From JAACFF01 sp963807975 (GTDB lineage Bacteria; Chloroflexota; Anaerolineae; Promineifilales; Promineifilaceae), in contig CAWEDV010000005.1 of NCBI GenBank assembly GCA_963807975.1, positions 124,001 through 188,000 of the forward strand: 64,000 bases of DNA. Direction: 5' to 3'. Shown here one piece after another: positions 32,361 to 40,494 of this stretch. Each line of letters starts with the position of its first letter. Positions within the stretch are counted from its first letter, which is position 1. The translations under genes and the position numbers were made by a program. The notes beneath the pieces are model-generated. The model did no database searches. It was not told the DNA's origin and worked only from the letters and a program-made list of their open reading frames with translations.

Positions 32361-32555
32361 TCAAGTAAACGCTCCGCTGGAAGCAACATACCCACATTGG
32401 GGGCAGCTCAAAATAAACAGACCATCGTATTTCAGGGTGCCCTCACCACACGATGGGCATTTTGATCCTTGTCCTAGATGAATCGCACATGAGTGATCAT
32501 CGCGATCCTGGCGCCACCAATAGGTTCTCTTGGTTGATGCTACGTTTTCTATCAT
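32361..32555 (-). CDS. Small zinc-ribbon protein
   Basis: A 64-residue protein whose C-terminal half is a zinc ribbon with two CX2C knuckles (CPSCGEG and CPQCGYV, about 15 residues apart). The N-terminal half is polar, with a WWRQD motif. No other domain is present. ATG 32555 lies about where transcription should begin (TTGACA-N17-TATGCT), so the message may be leaderless. A degenerate DosR-like site lies just upstream of the -35. Position within the regulon suggests a small stress-related nucleic-acid or protein binding factor, but the function is unknown. Confidence 0.75.
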   Translation of the reverse strand: MIENVASTKRTYWWRQDRDDHSCAIHLGQGSKCPSCGEGTLKYDGLFILSCPQCGYVASSGAFT

Positions 32556-32561
32556 ATGTTA

Positions 32562-32606
32562 AGCATAATCTTGCCCAATACGGTTGTCAAAAATAACAAA
32601 TGTCCT
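32562..32606 (-). promoter_or_regulatory. Promoter of the zinc-ribbon gene with degenerate DosR-like site
   Basis: TTGACA (32590-32585) and TATGCT (32567-32562) are 17 bases apart on the minus strand, placing the transcription start at about 32555, the start codon. ATAACAAATGTCCT (32593-32606) has two mismatches to RTGACNNNTGTCAY and ends two bases from the -35, a position like that at the pyrophosphatase promoter. Confidence 0.5.
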
Positions 32607-32655
32607 ATTGCGACGGTCAATTTTAGCGAAAATTGGCTCAGATCCATGACAGCAA

Positions 32656-32720
32656 ATGACTTTTGTCATGTGTTCATGTGCAATCTGTCACTGACTTCCC
32701 CTTGATTTCGGCGATACAAT
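32656..32720 (+). promoter_or_regulatory. Promoter of pyruvate phosphate dikinase with paired DosR-like sites
   Basis: The -10 TACAAT (32715-32720) has only a weak -35 (CTGACT, 18-base gap) and gives a start near 32727. ATGACTTTTGTCAT (32656-32669) is an exact palindromic match, centred at -64.5. GTGCAATCTGTCAC (32678-32691, two mismatches) is centred at -42.5. The positions and the 22-base spacing are the same as at the pseudo-receiver promoter, with the stronger site distal here. Confidence 0.62.
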
Positions 32721-32907
32721 GCGTAATTAGAATAGTTAGACCATGTAGCGCGTGTGGATCGCGACGCATTTAAAAATAGTTGTTGGTTCTAGGCCTGGGA
32801 TATGTGCCCACCCTATTGGCATTTACCGAGGCCTTCCGTGCTGCGTTATAGACACGAGAGGTACCACAACCTTTCACATTTTACTTTCTTGGATGGAGGA
32901 TATTAGT

Positions 32908-35655
32908 ATGACACAAGAAATCGAAACGAAAGAAGTAACGAACTCGAAGTATGTCTACCTGTTTACCGAAATAGAACAGGCCGAAGCATACGTCGGAGGA
33001 GATTGGGACAAGGTCCGCGGATTGTTGGGCGGTAAGGGCGCCAACTTAGCTGACATGACCAGACTTGGTGTGCCGGTTCCACCTGGATTCACCGCCACCA
33101 CCGAGGCTTGCAATGCATATCTGGCAGAGGGCGAGAAATTTCCTGCCGGTATGTGGGAACAGGAACTCGCCGCCATAAAGGCTGTTGAAGTCGCTACTGG
33201 AAAAATCTTTGGCGATGACGAAAAACCTTTGCTGGTATCGTGCCGCTCAGGCGCGAAGTTTTCGATGCCCGGTATGATGGATACAGTCCTCAATATCGGC
33301 ATGAACGATATCGTAGCCGCGAAAATGGTCGATCGTGTCGACTCACGGTTCGTGTATGACCTATATCGCCGCTTGGTTCAAATGTTTGGCAGTGTTGTCA
33401 TGGGCGTCCCTGATGAAGCCTTTGAAGTTGTTATCTCAGCTCGTCGCAAGAAAGCTGGGGTTACTTCCGATTCTGATTTGACTGGCGAAGATTGGCTGGT
33501 CGTAACCAATCGCTTCAAAGACATTTTCCGCACATTTACACGCTCGGAATTCCCGCAAGATCCCTACGAGCAGCTGAGACTGGCCACGGAAGCAGTGTTC
33601 AAGTCATGGAACGGCCGTCGTGCATTCGACTACCGCAACGCCGCAGGCATTGCCCATGATTTAGGCACCGCCGTTAACGTTCAGACGATGGCCTATGGAA
33701 ACATTGGTGTCAGTTCCGGTACAGGCGTTGCTATGTCCCGAAACGCTTCTAATGGCGAGAAAGAACTTGAAGGTGACTTCTTGATGAACGCCCAAGGTGA
33801 AGATGTCGTCGCCGGCATCCGCATCACACAGCCAATCAGCGATCTTCAAACCGAAATGCCTGAGATCTACGCTGAATTTGAAGTCATTGCCAAAAAACTC
33901 GAGAAACACTACCGCAATATGCAGGATATGGAATTTACCATTGATCGCGGCAAGTTGTACTTGCTCCAGACACGTGATGGTAAGCGAACAGCTCAAGCAG
34001 AAGTACGCATTGCAGTTGATATGGTAGATGAAGGGCTCATCACCAAAGAAGAGGCCGTACAGCGCGTACGGCCTGATCAGGTCGACTTCTTCCTCCATCC
34101 ACAGCTTGATGCAGAAGCGACTAAAGCCGCCGACGTTATTGCATCTGGCTTGAACGTATCCCCGGGTGCTGCCGTTGGTGTTGCAGCATTTGATGCTGAT
34201 ACAGCTGCTCGTTGGGCCAAAGAAGAAGGCAAACAGGTCATAATGGTGCGCCCTGAAACCAAGCCTGATGATGTCCACGGCATGCTCGCTGCCAACGGTA
34301 TCCTTACCAGCCGTGGTGGGCGTACCAGCCACGCCGCATTGGTAGCTCGTCAGTTCGGCAAGCCGGCAGTAGTCGGCGTGAGTGAACTTGAAATCGATCT
34401 CGTTAGTCGCCAGATGACTATTGACGAAGACCTGGTCGTCGAAGAAGGAGATTGGCTCTCCCTTGACGGCAGCACAGGACAGGTTTTCCTAGGCCAGCTG
34501 CCAACAGTGGTGCCTGACATCAATAATCCATACCTGCTCAAACTGCTGGAATGGGCCGATGAAATCCGTACTCTGGGCGTTTGGGCAAATGCTGACTATC
34601 CGCGGGATGCAGAACGTGCTCGAGAATACGGCGCGACTGGTATCGGCCTTTGCCGCACGGAGCACATGTTCTTTGAATCTGAACGTATGCCCATAGTACA
34701 GCGCATGATCATGGCCAAAAATGCGGTTGATCGCAAAGAAGCCCTTGACATGTTACAGCCGCTGCAGCGTGGCGATTTTGAAGGCTTATTCCGCGCGATG
34801 GACGGGTATCCCGTAATCATTCGCCTCATCGATCCGCCGCTGCACGAGTTCTTGCCTTCCTTCGAGGAATTACTTCAAGATCTGGCCGACCTCAAAGTAC
34901 GCACCCAGCATTACCACACACTCAGCGAAATCGACGCTGCCTTGGCTGAGATTCGCATCAAGCAAGACTATCTTGAACGCGTTGAGGCCTTACGCGAAAT
35001 GAACCCCATGCTGGGCACCAGAGGCGTGAGACTGGGCATCCTGATCCCCGACCTCACCAAAATGCAGGTACGTGCCATCTTCGAAGCGGCTTGTGCTGTA
35101 GCCAACGAAGGCGTCGACGTTCAGCCCGAGGTTATGATTCCCTTAATCTCTCACGTCAATGAACTCAAGGTTCAGCAAAAAGCTCTTGAGGAAGTCGCCC
35201 GCGAGGTCATGCAAGAAATGGGAACCGAGATTAGCTACAAGTTCGGCACCATGATTGAGATCCCACGCGCTGCACTCACTGCAGACGAGGTTGCCGAAGT
35301 CGCTCAGTTCTTCTCCTTTGGCACCAATGACCTGACCCAGACCACGTTCGGTATCTCCCGTGATGATGCAGAGTCAGGCTTCCTCATGGAGTACTTGCAG
35401 CTTGGTATTTTGAAGGAAAATCCATTCGCCAGCATCGATGCCAAAGGCGTTGGCAAATTAATGAAAATAGCCGTAGAAGCTGGTCGTAAAGCACGACCTG
35501 GACTTGAAATCGGCATCTGTGGTGAGCATGGTGGCGATCCTAAGAGCATCGCCATCTGCCATGAACTTGGTTTGAACTACGTTTCTTGTTCCCCCTTCCG
35601 AGTTCCGATTGCCCGCCTGGCTGCTGCACATGCAGCCTTGGCAGACAAATCCTAA
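32908..35655 (+). CDS. ppdK: Pyruvate, phosphate dikinase
   Basis: A 915-residue enzyme that interconverts pyruvate + ATP + Pi with phosphoenolpyruvate + AMP + PPi. The N-terminal ATP-grasp domain includes GGKGANLADMTRLGVPVPPG and the nucleotide-binding SCRSGAKFSMPGMMDTVLN. The central swivelling domain has the phosphorylated His in SRGGRTSHAALVARQFGKPA, and the C-terminal PEP domain contains TGIGLCRTEHMFFE, EVMIPLISHVNEL, FSFGTNDLTQTTFG and GICGEHGGDPKSI with the catalytic Cys. A GGAGG ribosome site precedes ATG 32908. It is first in an operon with the pyruvate:ferredoxin oxidoreductase. It is a PPi-linked step, which fits regulation together with a pyrophosphatase. Confidence 0.97.
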   Translation: MTQEIETKEVTNSKYVYLFTEIEQAEAYVGGDWDKVRGLLGGKGANLADMTRLGVPVPPGFTATTEACNAYLAEGEKFPAGMWEQELAAIKAVEVATGKIFGDDEKPLLVSCRSGAKFSMPGMMDTVLNIGMNDIVAAKMVDRVDSRFVYDLYRRLVQMFGSVVMGVPDEAFEVVISARRKKAGVTSDSDLTGEDWLVVTNRFKDIFRTFTRSEFPQDPYEQLRLATEAVFKSWNGRRAFDYRNAAGIAHDLGTAVNVQTMAYGNIGVSSGTGVAMSRNASNGEKELEGDFLMNAQGEDVVAGIRITQPISDLQTEMPEIYAEFEVIAKKLEKHYRNMQDMEFTIDRGKLYLLQTRDGKRTAQAEVRIAVDMVDEGLITKEEAVQRVRPDQVDFFLHPQLDAEATKAADVIASGLNVSPGAAVGVAAFDADTAARWAKEEGKQVIMVRPETKPDDVHGMLAANGILTSRGGRTSHAALVARQFGKPAVVGVSELEIDLVSRQMTIDEDLVVEEGDWLSLDGSTGQVFLGQLPTVVPDINNPYLLKLLEWADEIRTLGVWANADYPRDAERAREYGATGIGLCRTEHMFFESERMPIVQRMIMAKNAVDRKEALDMLQPLQRGDFEGLFRAMDGYPVIIRLIDPPLHEFLPSFEELLQDLADLKVRTQHYHTLSEIDAALAEIRIKQDYLERVEALREMNPMLGTRGVRLGILIPDLTKMQVRAIFEAACAVANEGVDVQPEVMIPLISHVNELKVQQKALEEVAREVMQEMGTEISYKFGTMIEIPRAALTADEVAEVAQFFSFGTNDLTQTTFGISRDDAESGFLMEYLQLGILKENPFASIDAKGVGKLMKIAVEAGRKARPGLEIGICGEHGGDPKSIAICHELGLNYVSCSPFRVPIARLAAAHAALADKS

Positions 35656-35670
35656 GCAACTCTGTAATAT

Positions 35671-35697
35671 CCTGGCAGGCAATTGTAGTCTGCCAGG
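35671..35697 (+). other. Intercistronic hairpin between ppdK and nifJ
   Basis: A perfect eight-base-pair stem CCTGGCAG / CTGCCAGG with an 11-base loop, 15 bases past the ppdK stop. It has no T-run, so it is more likely an mRNA stability or processing element, or a partial attenuator, than a terminator. Confidence 0.55.
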
Positions 35698-35720
35698 TAT
35701 TCCTCTAATCAAGGAGTCTC

Positions 35721-38700
35721 ATGATGACAAAATCCTTAACGACGATAGACGGCAATGAGGCAGCCGCAAGGGTGGCTCATAAGCTAAGTGAGGTCATTGC
35801 CATATACCCCATCACACCATCATCGCCTATGGGTGAGTGGGCTGATCAATACTCGGCACAAGGCGATACCAATATCTGGGGTTCAGTGCCGCTGGTTGTT
35901 GAGATGCAAGCTGAGGGTGGTGCTGCCGGTGCAGTTCATGGTTCCCTCCAAGCCGGCGCATTAACCACAACTTTTACCGCATCGCAGGGTCTCCTGTTGA
36001 TGATACCCAATATGTACAAAATCGCCGGTGAGTTGACCTCTACGGTATTCCACGTCGCTGCGCGCTCACTGGCTGCCCAGGCACTTTCCATTTTTGGCGA
36101 TCACAGTGACGTAATGGCTGCCCGTAACACTGGCTTTGCCTTTCTAGCTGCCAACTCTCCACAGGAAGTATCAGACAGCGCCTTGATCGCTCAGGCAGCG
36201 ACCATGAAGGCTCGCGTTCCCTTCCTCCATTTCTTCGATGGCTTTCGTACGTCTCATGAAATCAACATGGTTGAGTTACTTTCCGATGAAGTAATAAAAG
36301 AAATGATTGACGATGACCTTGTCCATGCCCATCGGGCGCGCGGCTTGACCCCGGACAAACCGGTGATTCGTGGCACGGCACAAAATCCCGATGTCTTCTT
36401 CCAGGCCAGGGAAAGCGTAAACTCATACTATGATGCATGTCCAGGAATCGTTCAAGAAGCAATGGACAAGTTCGCTGAGCTGACAGGTCGGCAGTACCAT
36501 ATTTTTGATTATATCGGTGCTCGTGATGCAGAACGTGTCGTGGTGCTCATGGGCTCAGGTGTCGGAGCCGTCCGTGAAACAGTCGAACACTTGGTGGAAG
36601 CGGGTGAAAAAATCGGTGCAGTCATTGTTCGACTCTATCGTCCCTTCGATGCCAGTGCTTTTGTAAACGCTTTTCCGGCAACCGTTAAGAACATCGCTGT
36701 TCTAGATCGCACAAAAGAACCAGGCGCCACAGGCGAACCACTTTACCTCGATGTTTTAACCGCCATGGTAGAACGTGTTGCCGATGGAGACGCTCCCTTT
36801 GATGTTGTTCCCAAGATAGTCGGGGGTCGTTATGGACTATCTTCCAAGGAGTTTACACCGGCCATGATCAAGGCCATCTTCGACAATCTGGCTACCGAAA
36901 AACCCAAGAATCACTTTACGGTTGGAATTATCGATGATGTGACCGGTACAAGCCTCGATTATGATGAGTCCTTCTACGTCGAACGTGGTGATGTGATTCG
37001 CGCGATCTTCTATGGATTAGGCTCTGATGGCACTGTTGGGGCAAATAAGAACTCTACAAAGATCATCGGCGAAAACACCGACAATTATGCCCAAGCTCAT
37101 TTCGTTTATGATTCCAAGAAATCAGGTGCGGTAACGGTTTCCCACGTGCGTTTTGGTCCGCGACCAATTAACAGCACCTATGAGATCCACCAGGCGAATT
37201 TTGTAGCTTGCCATCAGTTTCAGTTTCTCGAACGCTTCGACATGCTGAAGAGAGCTGAACAGGGGGCTACGTTCCTACTCAACAGTCCATACGGGCCAGA
37301 TGAAGTATGGGACTATCTTCCACGCTCTATGCAAAATCAAATGATTGAGAAACAACTGAAATTCTATGTCGTCGATGGCTATGAAGTAGCCAAAGAAACC
37401 GGCATGGGTCGCAGAATCAATACGATCATGCAAACTTGCTTCTTCAGCTTGCTTGAGCAGGTCACGGGCGAACCGCTGTTGCCAAAAGATGAGGCCATCG
37501 CTGAAATCAAGAATGCTATTAAGAAAACCTACAGCAAACGCGGTGAAGCAGTTGTAAAAGCCAATTTTGCCGCCGTTGATGCTGCTGTCGCACATATGCA
37601 CCTGGTTACAGTGCCCCAGGTTGCCTCCAGCACCTTTGAACGTAAAGCCGTAGTTCCTGCCCATGCGCCGGAATTCGTTCACTCTGTTACGGCTCGCATC
37701 ATCGAAGGACTGGGAGACAACCTGCCGGTGAGCGCGCTTCCAGTTGACGGCACTTACCCGACAGCAACCACAAAATGGGAAAAGCGAAATATTGCCACAG
37801 AAATTCCTGTTTGGGACAGCGACATTTGTATCCAATGTGGAAAATGTGCTTTCGTTTGCCCCCATGGCGTCATTCGTATGAAAGTGTTTGACACAGAGCT
37901 GGCTGCCGATGCACCGTCAACCTTCAAACATGTCCCAGCCCGTTATAAGGAATTTAAGGAGCAGGCATTCTCCCTTCAGGTAGCGCCTGAAGACTGTACA
38001 GGATGCGCACTTTGTGTCCAGGCTTGCCCGGTAAAAAACAAGCAGCAGCCGAAGTTCAAGGCCATCAACATGGCTCCACAGGATCCATTGCGCGAAGCAG
38101 AACGCGAAAACTGGGATTTCTTCCTAGATTTGCCGGAAATTGACCGCACCAGCATTCCTCTGAACCAGGTTAAATATAACCAATTGTTGGAGCCTCTTTT
38201 TGAGTTTTCGGGAGCTTGCCCAGGTTGTGGCGAAACGCCCTACTTGAAATTGATCTCTCAACTTTATGGCGATCGCACCTTAATCGCCAACGCTACAGGA
38301 TGTTCCTCAATTTATGGGGGCAACTTACCGACTACTCCATGGGCACAAAATGCCGACGGACGGGGTCCCGCATGGTCCAACTCTCTCTTTGAGGACAATG
38401 CAGAATTTGGCCTGGGCATGCGTGTGGCACTCGATCAACGGGTAGACGCCGCAATTCATTTGCTGCGTAACTTACGGACCTTAATCGGCGCGGAGCTTGC
38501 AGATACGATCCTTTATGCCGATCAAGTTGATGAGGCCGGCATCATTGCCCAGAGGGAACGTGTAGCAAATCTCAAAAGCCGTCTTCAAGAGCTTCTTAAT
38601 AACGAAAGTGATGAAGCTGCTCAGGCAGCCGGCGTCTTGAGAAACCTACTGAGCATGGCAGATGTTCTTGTCAAGAAAAGCGTCTGGATAATCGGTGGTG

Positions 38701-39341
38701 ACGGGTGGGCTTATGATATTGGCTACGGTGGACTAGATCACGTTTTAGCTTCCGGACGCAACGTCAATGTGCTTGTTATGGACACGGAAGTCTACTCCAA
38801 TACGGGTGGCCAAATGTCCAAAGCCACGCCTCGCGGTGCTGTTGCCAAATTCGCAGCGGCTGGCAAACCCATGCCTAAGAAAGATCTAGGTCTATTGGCC
38901 ATTAGCTACGGTAATATTTACGTTGCCCGCATCGCTTTTGGAGCCAATGATCGACATACCATTCAGGCCATCTTGGAAGCTGAGGCGTATGACGGACCTT
39001 CCTTGATTATTGCCTACAGCACTTGTATTGCCCATGGCTACGATCTCGTTTATGGCCTTGAGCAGCAGCAAGCCGCCGTGCAGTCCGGTTATTGGCCACT
39101 GTTCCGCTACAATCCGGAATTGGCCGAAATCGGTAAGAATCCCTTCTCGCTTGACTCGCGCAAACCTAAACTACCGCTCGAGAAGTACATTTATCGTGAG
39201 GGCCGGTATCGGATGTTGACTAAGAGCAATCCTGAAGCGGCCGAACGGCTGTTAGAATTGGCCAAAACCGACGTCATGACGCGCTGGAATCAATATGAAG
39301 AAATGGCTGCCCGAAATGGCAAAGGAAACGGGCATCAATAG
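35721..39341 (+). CDS. nifJ: Pyruvate:ferredoxin (flavodoxin) oxidoreductase
   Basis: A 1206-residue single-chain PFOR that oxidises pyruvate to acetyl-CoA and CO2 and reduces ferredoxin or flavodoxin. N-terminal part: IYPITPSSPMGEWADQYSAQ and VEMQAEGGAAGAVHG. Two [4Fe-4S] motifs follow at about 700-770: CIQCGKCAFVCPHG and CTGCALCVQACPVK. The C-terminal thiamine-diphosphate domain has ACPGCGETPY, NATGCSSIYGG and GDGWAYDIGYGGLDHVLASG with VYSNTGGQMSKATP. The second of two ATG codons (35724) has better spacing from AAGGAG. It is an oxygen-sensitive enzyme of anaerobic metabolism, transcribed with ppdK and the dihydroorotate-dehydrogenase-like gene, which is a frequent partner. Confidence 0.97.
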   Translation: MMTKSLTTIDGNEAAARVAHKLSEVIAIYPITPSSPMGEWADQYSAQGDTNIWGSVPLVVEMQAEGGAAGAVHGSLQAGALTTTFTASQGLLLMIPNMYKIAGELTSTVFHVAARSLAAQALSIFGDHSDVMAARNTGFAFLAANSPQEVSDSALIAQAATMKARVPFLHFFDGFRTSHEINMVELLSDEVIKEMIDDDLVHAHRARGLTPDKPVIRGTAQNPDVFFQARESVNSYYDACPGIVQEAMDKFAELTGRQYHIFDYIGARDAERVVVLMGSGVGAVRETVEHLVEAGEKIGAVIVRLYRPFDASAFVNAFPATVKNIAVLDRTKEPGATGEPLYLDVLTAMVERVADGDAPFDVVPKIVGGRYGLSSKEFTPAMIKAIFDNLATEKPKNHFTVGIIDDVTGTSLDYDESFYVERGDVIRAIFYGLGSDGTVGANKNSTKIIGENTDNYAQAHFVYDSKKSGAVTVSHVRFGPRPINSTYEIHQANFVACHQFQFLERFDMLKRAEQGATFLLNSPYGPDEVWDYLPRSMQNQMIEKQLKFYVVDGYEVAKETGMGRRINTIMQTCFFSLLEQVTGEPLLPKDEAIAEIKNAIKKTYSKRGEAVVKANFAAVDAAVAHMHLVTVPQVASSTFERKAVVPAHAPEFVHSVTARIIEGLGDNLPVSALPVDGTYPTATTKWEKRNIATEIPVWDSDICIQCGKCAFVCPHGVIRMKVFDTELAADAPSTFKHVPARYKEFKEQAFSLQVAPEDCTGCALCVQACPVKNKQQPKFKAINMAPQDPLREAERENWDFFLDLPEIDRTSIPLNQVKYNQLLEPLFEFSGACPGCGETPYLKLISQLYGDRTLIANATGCSSIYGGNLPTTPWAQNADGRGPAWSNSLFEDNAEFGLGMRVALDQRVDAAIHLLRNLRTLIGAELADTILYADQVDEAGIIAQRERVANLKSRLQELLNNESDEAAQAAGVLRNLLSMADVLVKKSVWIIGGDGWAYDIGYGGLDHVLASGRNVNVLVMDTEVYSNTGGQMSKATPRGAVAKFAAAGKPMPKKDLGLLAISYGNIYVARIAFGANDRHTIQAILEAEAYDGPSLIIAYSTCIAHGYDLVYGLEQQQAAVQSGYWPLFRYNPELAEIGKNPFSLDSRKPKLPLEKYIYREGRYRMLTKSNPEAAERLLELAKTDVMTRWNQYEEMAARNGKGNGHQ

Positions 39342-39355
39342 TAGTTTTCGATATG

Positions 39356-39388
39356 CCGGACAGGCTTGAAAGCAGCCTGTTCGGTCTT
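39356..39388 (+). terminator. Partial terminator or attenuator after nifJ
   Basis: CCGGACAGGCT pairs with AGCCTGTTCGG (11 pairs, one G-U) around a seven-base loop and is followed by TCTTT. The next gene starts only 22 bases after its arm, so it probably lowers expression of that gene instead of ending the operon completely. Confidence 0.55.
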
Positions 39389-39405
39389 TCGAAAAGGAGA
39401 CGAAC

Positions 39406-40410
39406 ATGGATCTGAGAACAACCTACTTAGGTATGAACCTAAAGAACCCTATTGTGCCGTCGGCGTCACCGCTTTCACGCAGCGTTACCACCATTCGAAA
39501 AATGGAAGACAATGGCGCTGCAGCAGTGGTTTTGTACTCTCTATTTGAAGAACAACTCAATCACGAAAGCAGAACACTAGATCGTTACCTCACCGAGGGC
39601 ACACACAGCTTCGCTGAAGCACTATCCTATTTTCCAGAAGCCCCAACCTATCACGCCATCGGCCCCGACTCATATCTTGAGCATATCCATCGCGCCAAAA
39701 AGGCTGTTGATATTCCCATTATTGCCAGTCTTAACGGTGTCTCGACAGGCGGCTGGGTGAACTTCGCCAAGCAAATCGAAGGAGCAGGTGCCGACGCTCT
39801 TGAGCTCAACGTCTATTTCCTACCCACCAATATAGAAATGACCAGTGCCGAAATTGAACAGGGTTACTTTGATCTGCTGCGCGATGTGAAAAAAGCCATT
39901 TCTATTCCCGTAGCACTGAAATTAAGTCCCTATTTCAGTGCCACCGCCAATATGATGAAAGGACTGGTTGATCACGGTGCGGATGGCTTGGTGTTGTTCA
40001 ATCGTTTTTATCAGCCTGATTTCGATCTGGAAAATCTAGAAATAACACCCCATCTCGTATTAAGCCGATCTCACGAACAACGGCTTCCGCTGCGTTGGAT
40101 TGCGATTCTTTTCGGCCGACTAGACGTTGACTTCGCTTTAACCACGGGCGTACACACTGCTGAAGACGCCTTGAAGAGCTGCGCTGCTGGTGCCAACGTA
40201 GTTCAGATGGCCTCCGAGCTCCTTAGAAATGGTGTGGGTCGCATCGACGAGATTCTTACCGAGATGAGCGAATGGCTCATGGAGCATGAATATGAATCAT
40301 TGGAAGTCCTCAGAGGTAGCATGAGCCAGATCAACTGCGGTTTCCCGACCGCTTTTGAACGCGCCAATTACATCGAAGTGGTTCGATCCTACTCACCCAC
40401 CTTCGAATAA
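39406..40410 (+). CDS. Dihydroorotate dehydrogenase-like flavoprotein
   Basis: A 334-residue TIM-barrel protein of the dihydroorotate dehydrogenase family, probably FMN-binding. It begins DLRTTYLGMNLKNPIVPSAS and contains IIASLNGVSTGGWVNFAKQI, the catalytic-side Asn/Lys segments ALELNVYFLP and VALKLSPYFS, and TTGVHTAEDALKSCAAGANV for phosphate binding. It differs from true pyrimidine enzymes around the catalytic loop; I see no clear serine or cysteine base in the usual context. Such paralogues are often found next to nifJ, hinting at a role linked to ferredoxin or pyruvate metabolism, but the substrate is unknown. AAAAGGAGA precedes ATG 39406. Confidence 0.88.
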   Translation: MDLRTTYLGMNLKNPIVPSASPLSRSVTTIRKMEDNGAAAVVLYSLFEEQLNHESRTLDRYLTEGTHSFAEALSYFPEAPTYHAIGPDSYLEHIHRAKKAVDIPIIASLNGVSTGGWVNFAKQIEGAGADALELNVYFLPTNIEMTSAEIEQGYFDLLRDVKKAISIPVALKLSPYFSATANMMKGLVDHGADGLVLFNRFYQPDFDLENLEITPHLVLSRSHEQRLPLRWIAILFGRLDVDFALTTGVHTAEDALKSCAAGANVVQMASELLRNGVGRIDEILTEMSEWLMEHEYESLEVLRGSMSQINCGFPTAFERANYIEVVRSYSPTFE

Positions 40411-40437
40411 TCATCAAGCGCAAACATACAAACAAAA

Positions 40438-40479
40438 ACGGCCCGATTGAGACGTTCTCAATCAGGCCGTTTATCTTTT
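40438..40479. terminator. Bidirectional intrinsic terminator
   Basis: ACGGCC-C-GATTGAGA pairs with TCTCAATC-A-GGCCGT around a three-base loop. On the plus strand it is followed by TTATCTTTTT; on the minus strand by a run of T from the AAAAAC side. It separates the convergent dihydroorotate-dehydrogenase-like and aconitase genes. Confidence 0.9.
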
Positions 40480-40494
40480 TGCGGCCAACTAATT

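Larger units (their letters stand above)
32556..32907. other. Divergent regulatory region between zinc-ribbon gene and pyruvate phosphate dikinase
   Basis: About 350 bases with promoters in both directions and three DosR-like sites at 32593-32606, 32656-32669 and 32678-32691. The last ~180 bases before the dikinase start form a long leader. An open frame in this leader is in frame with the dikinase, but the strong ribosome site at 32895 marks ATG 32908 as the real start. Confidence 0.6.

Noticed and set aside
32752..32907. In-frame N-terminal extension of pyruvate phosphate dikinase by 52 codons
   Set aside because: It begins close to the predicted transcription start, has no ribosome site and does not look like the family N-terminus, while ATG 32908 has GGAGG before it.
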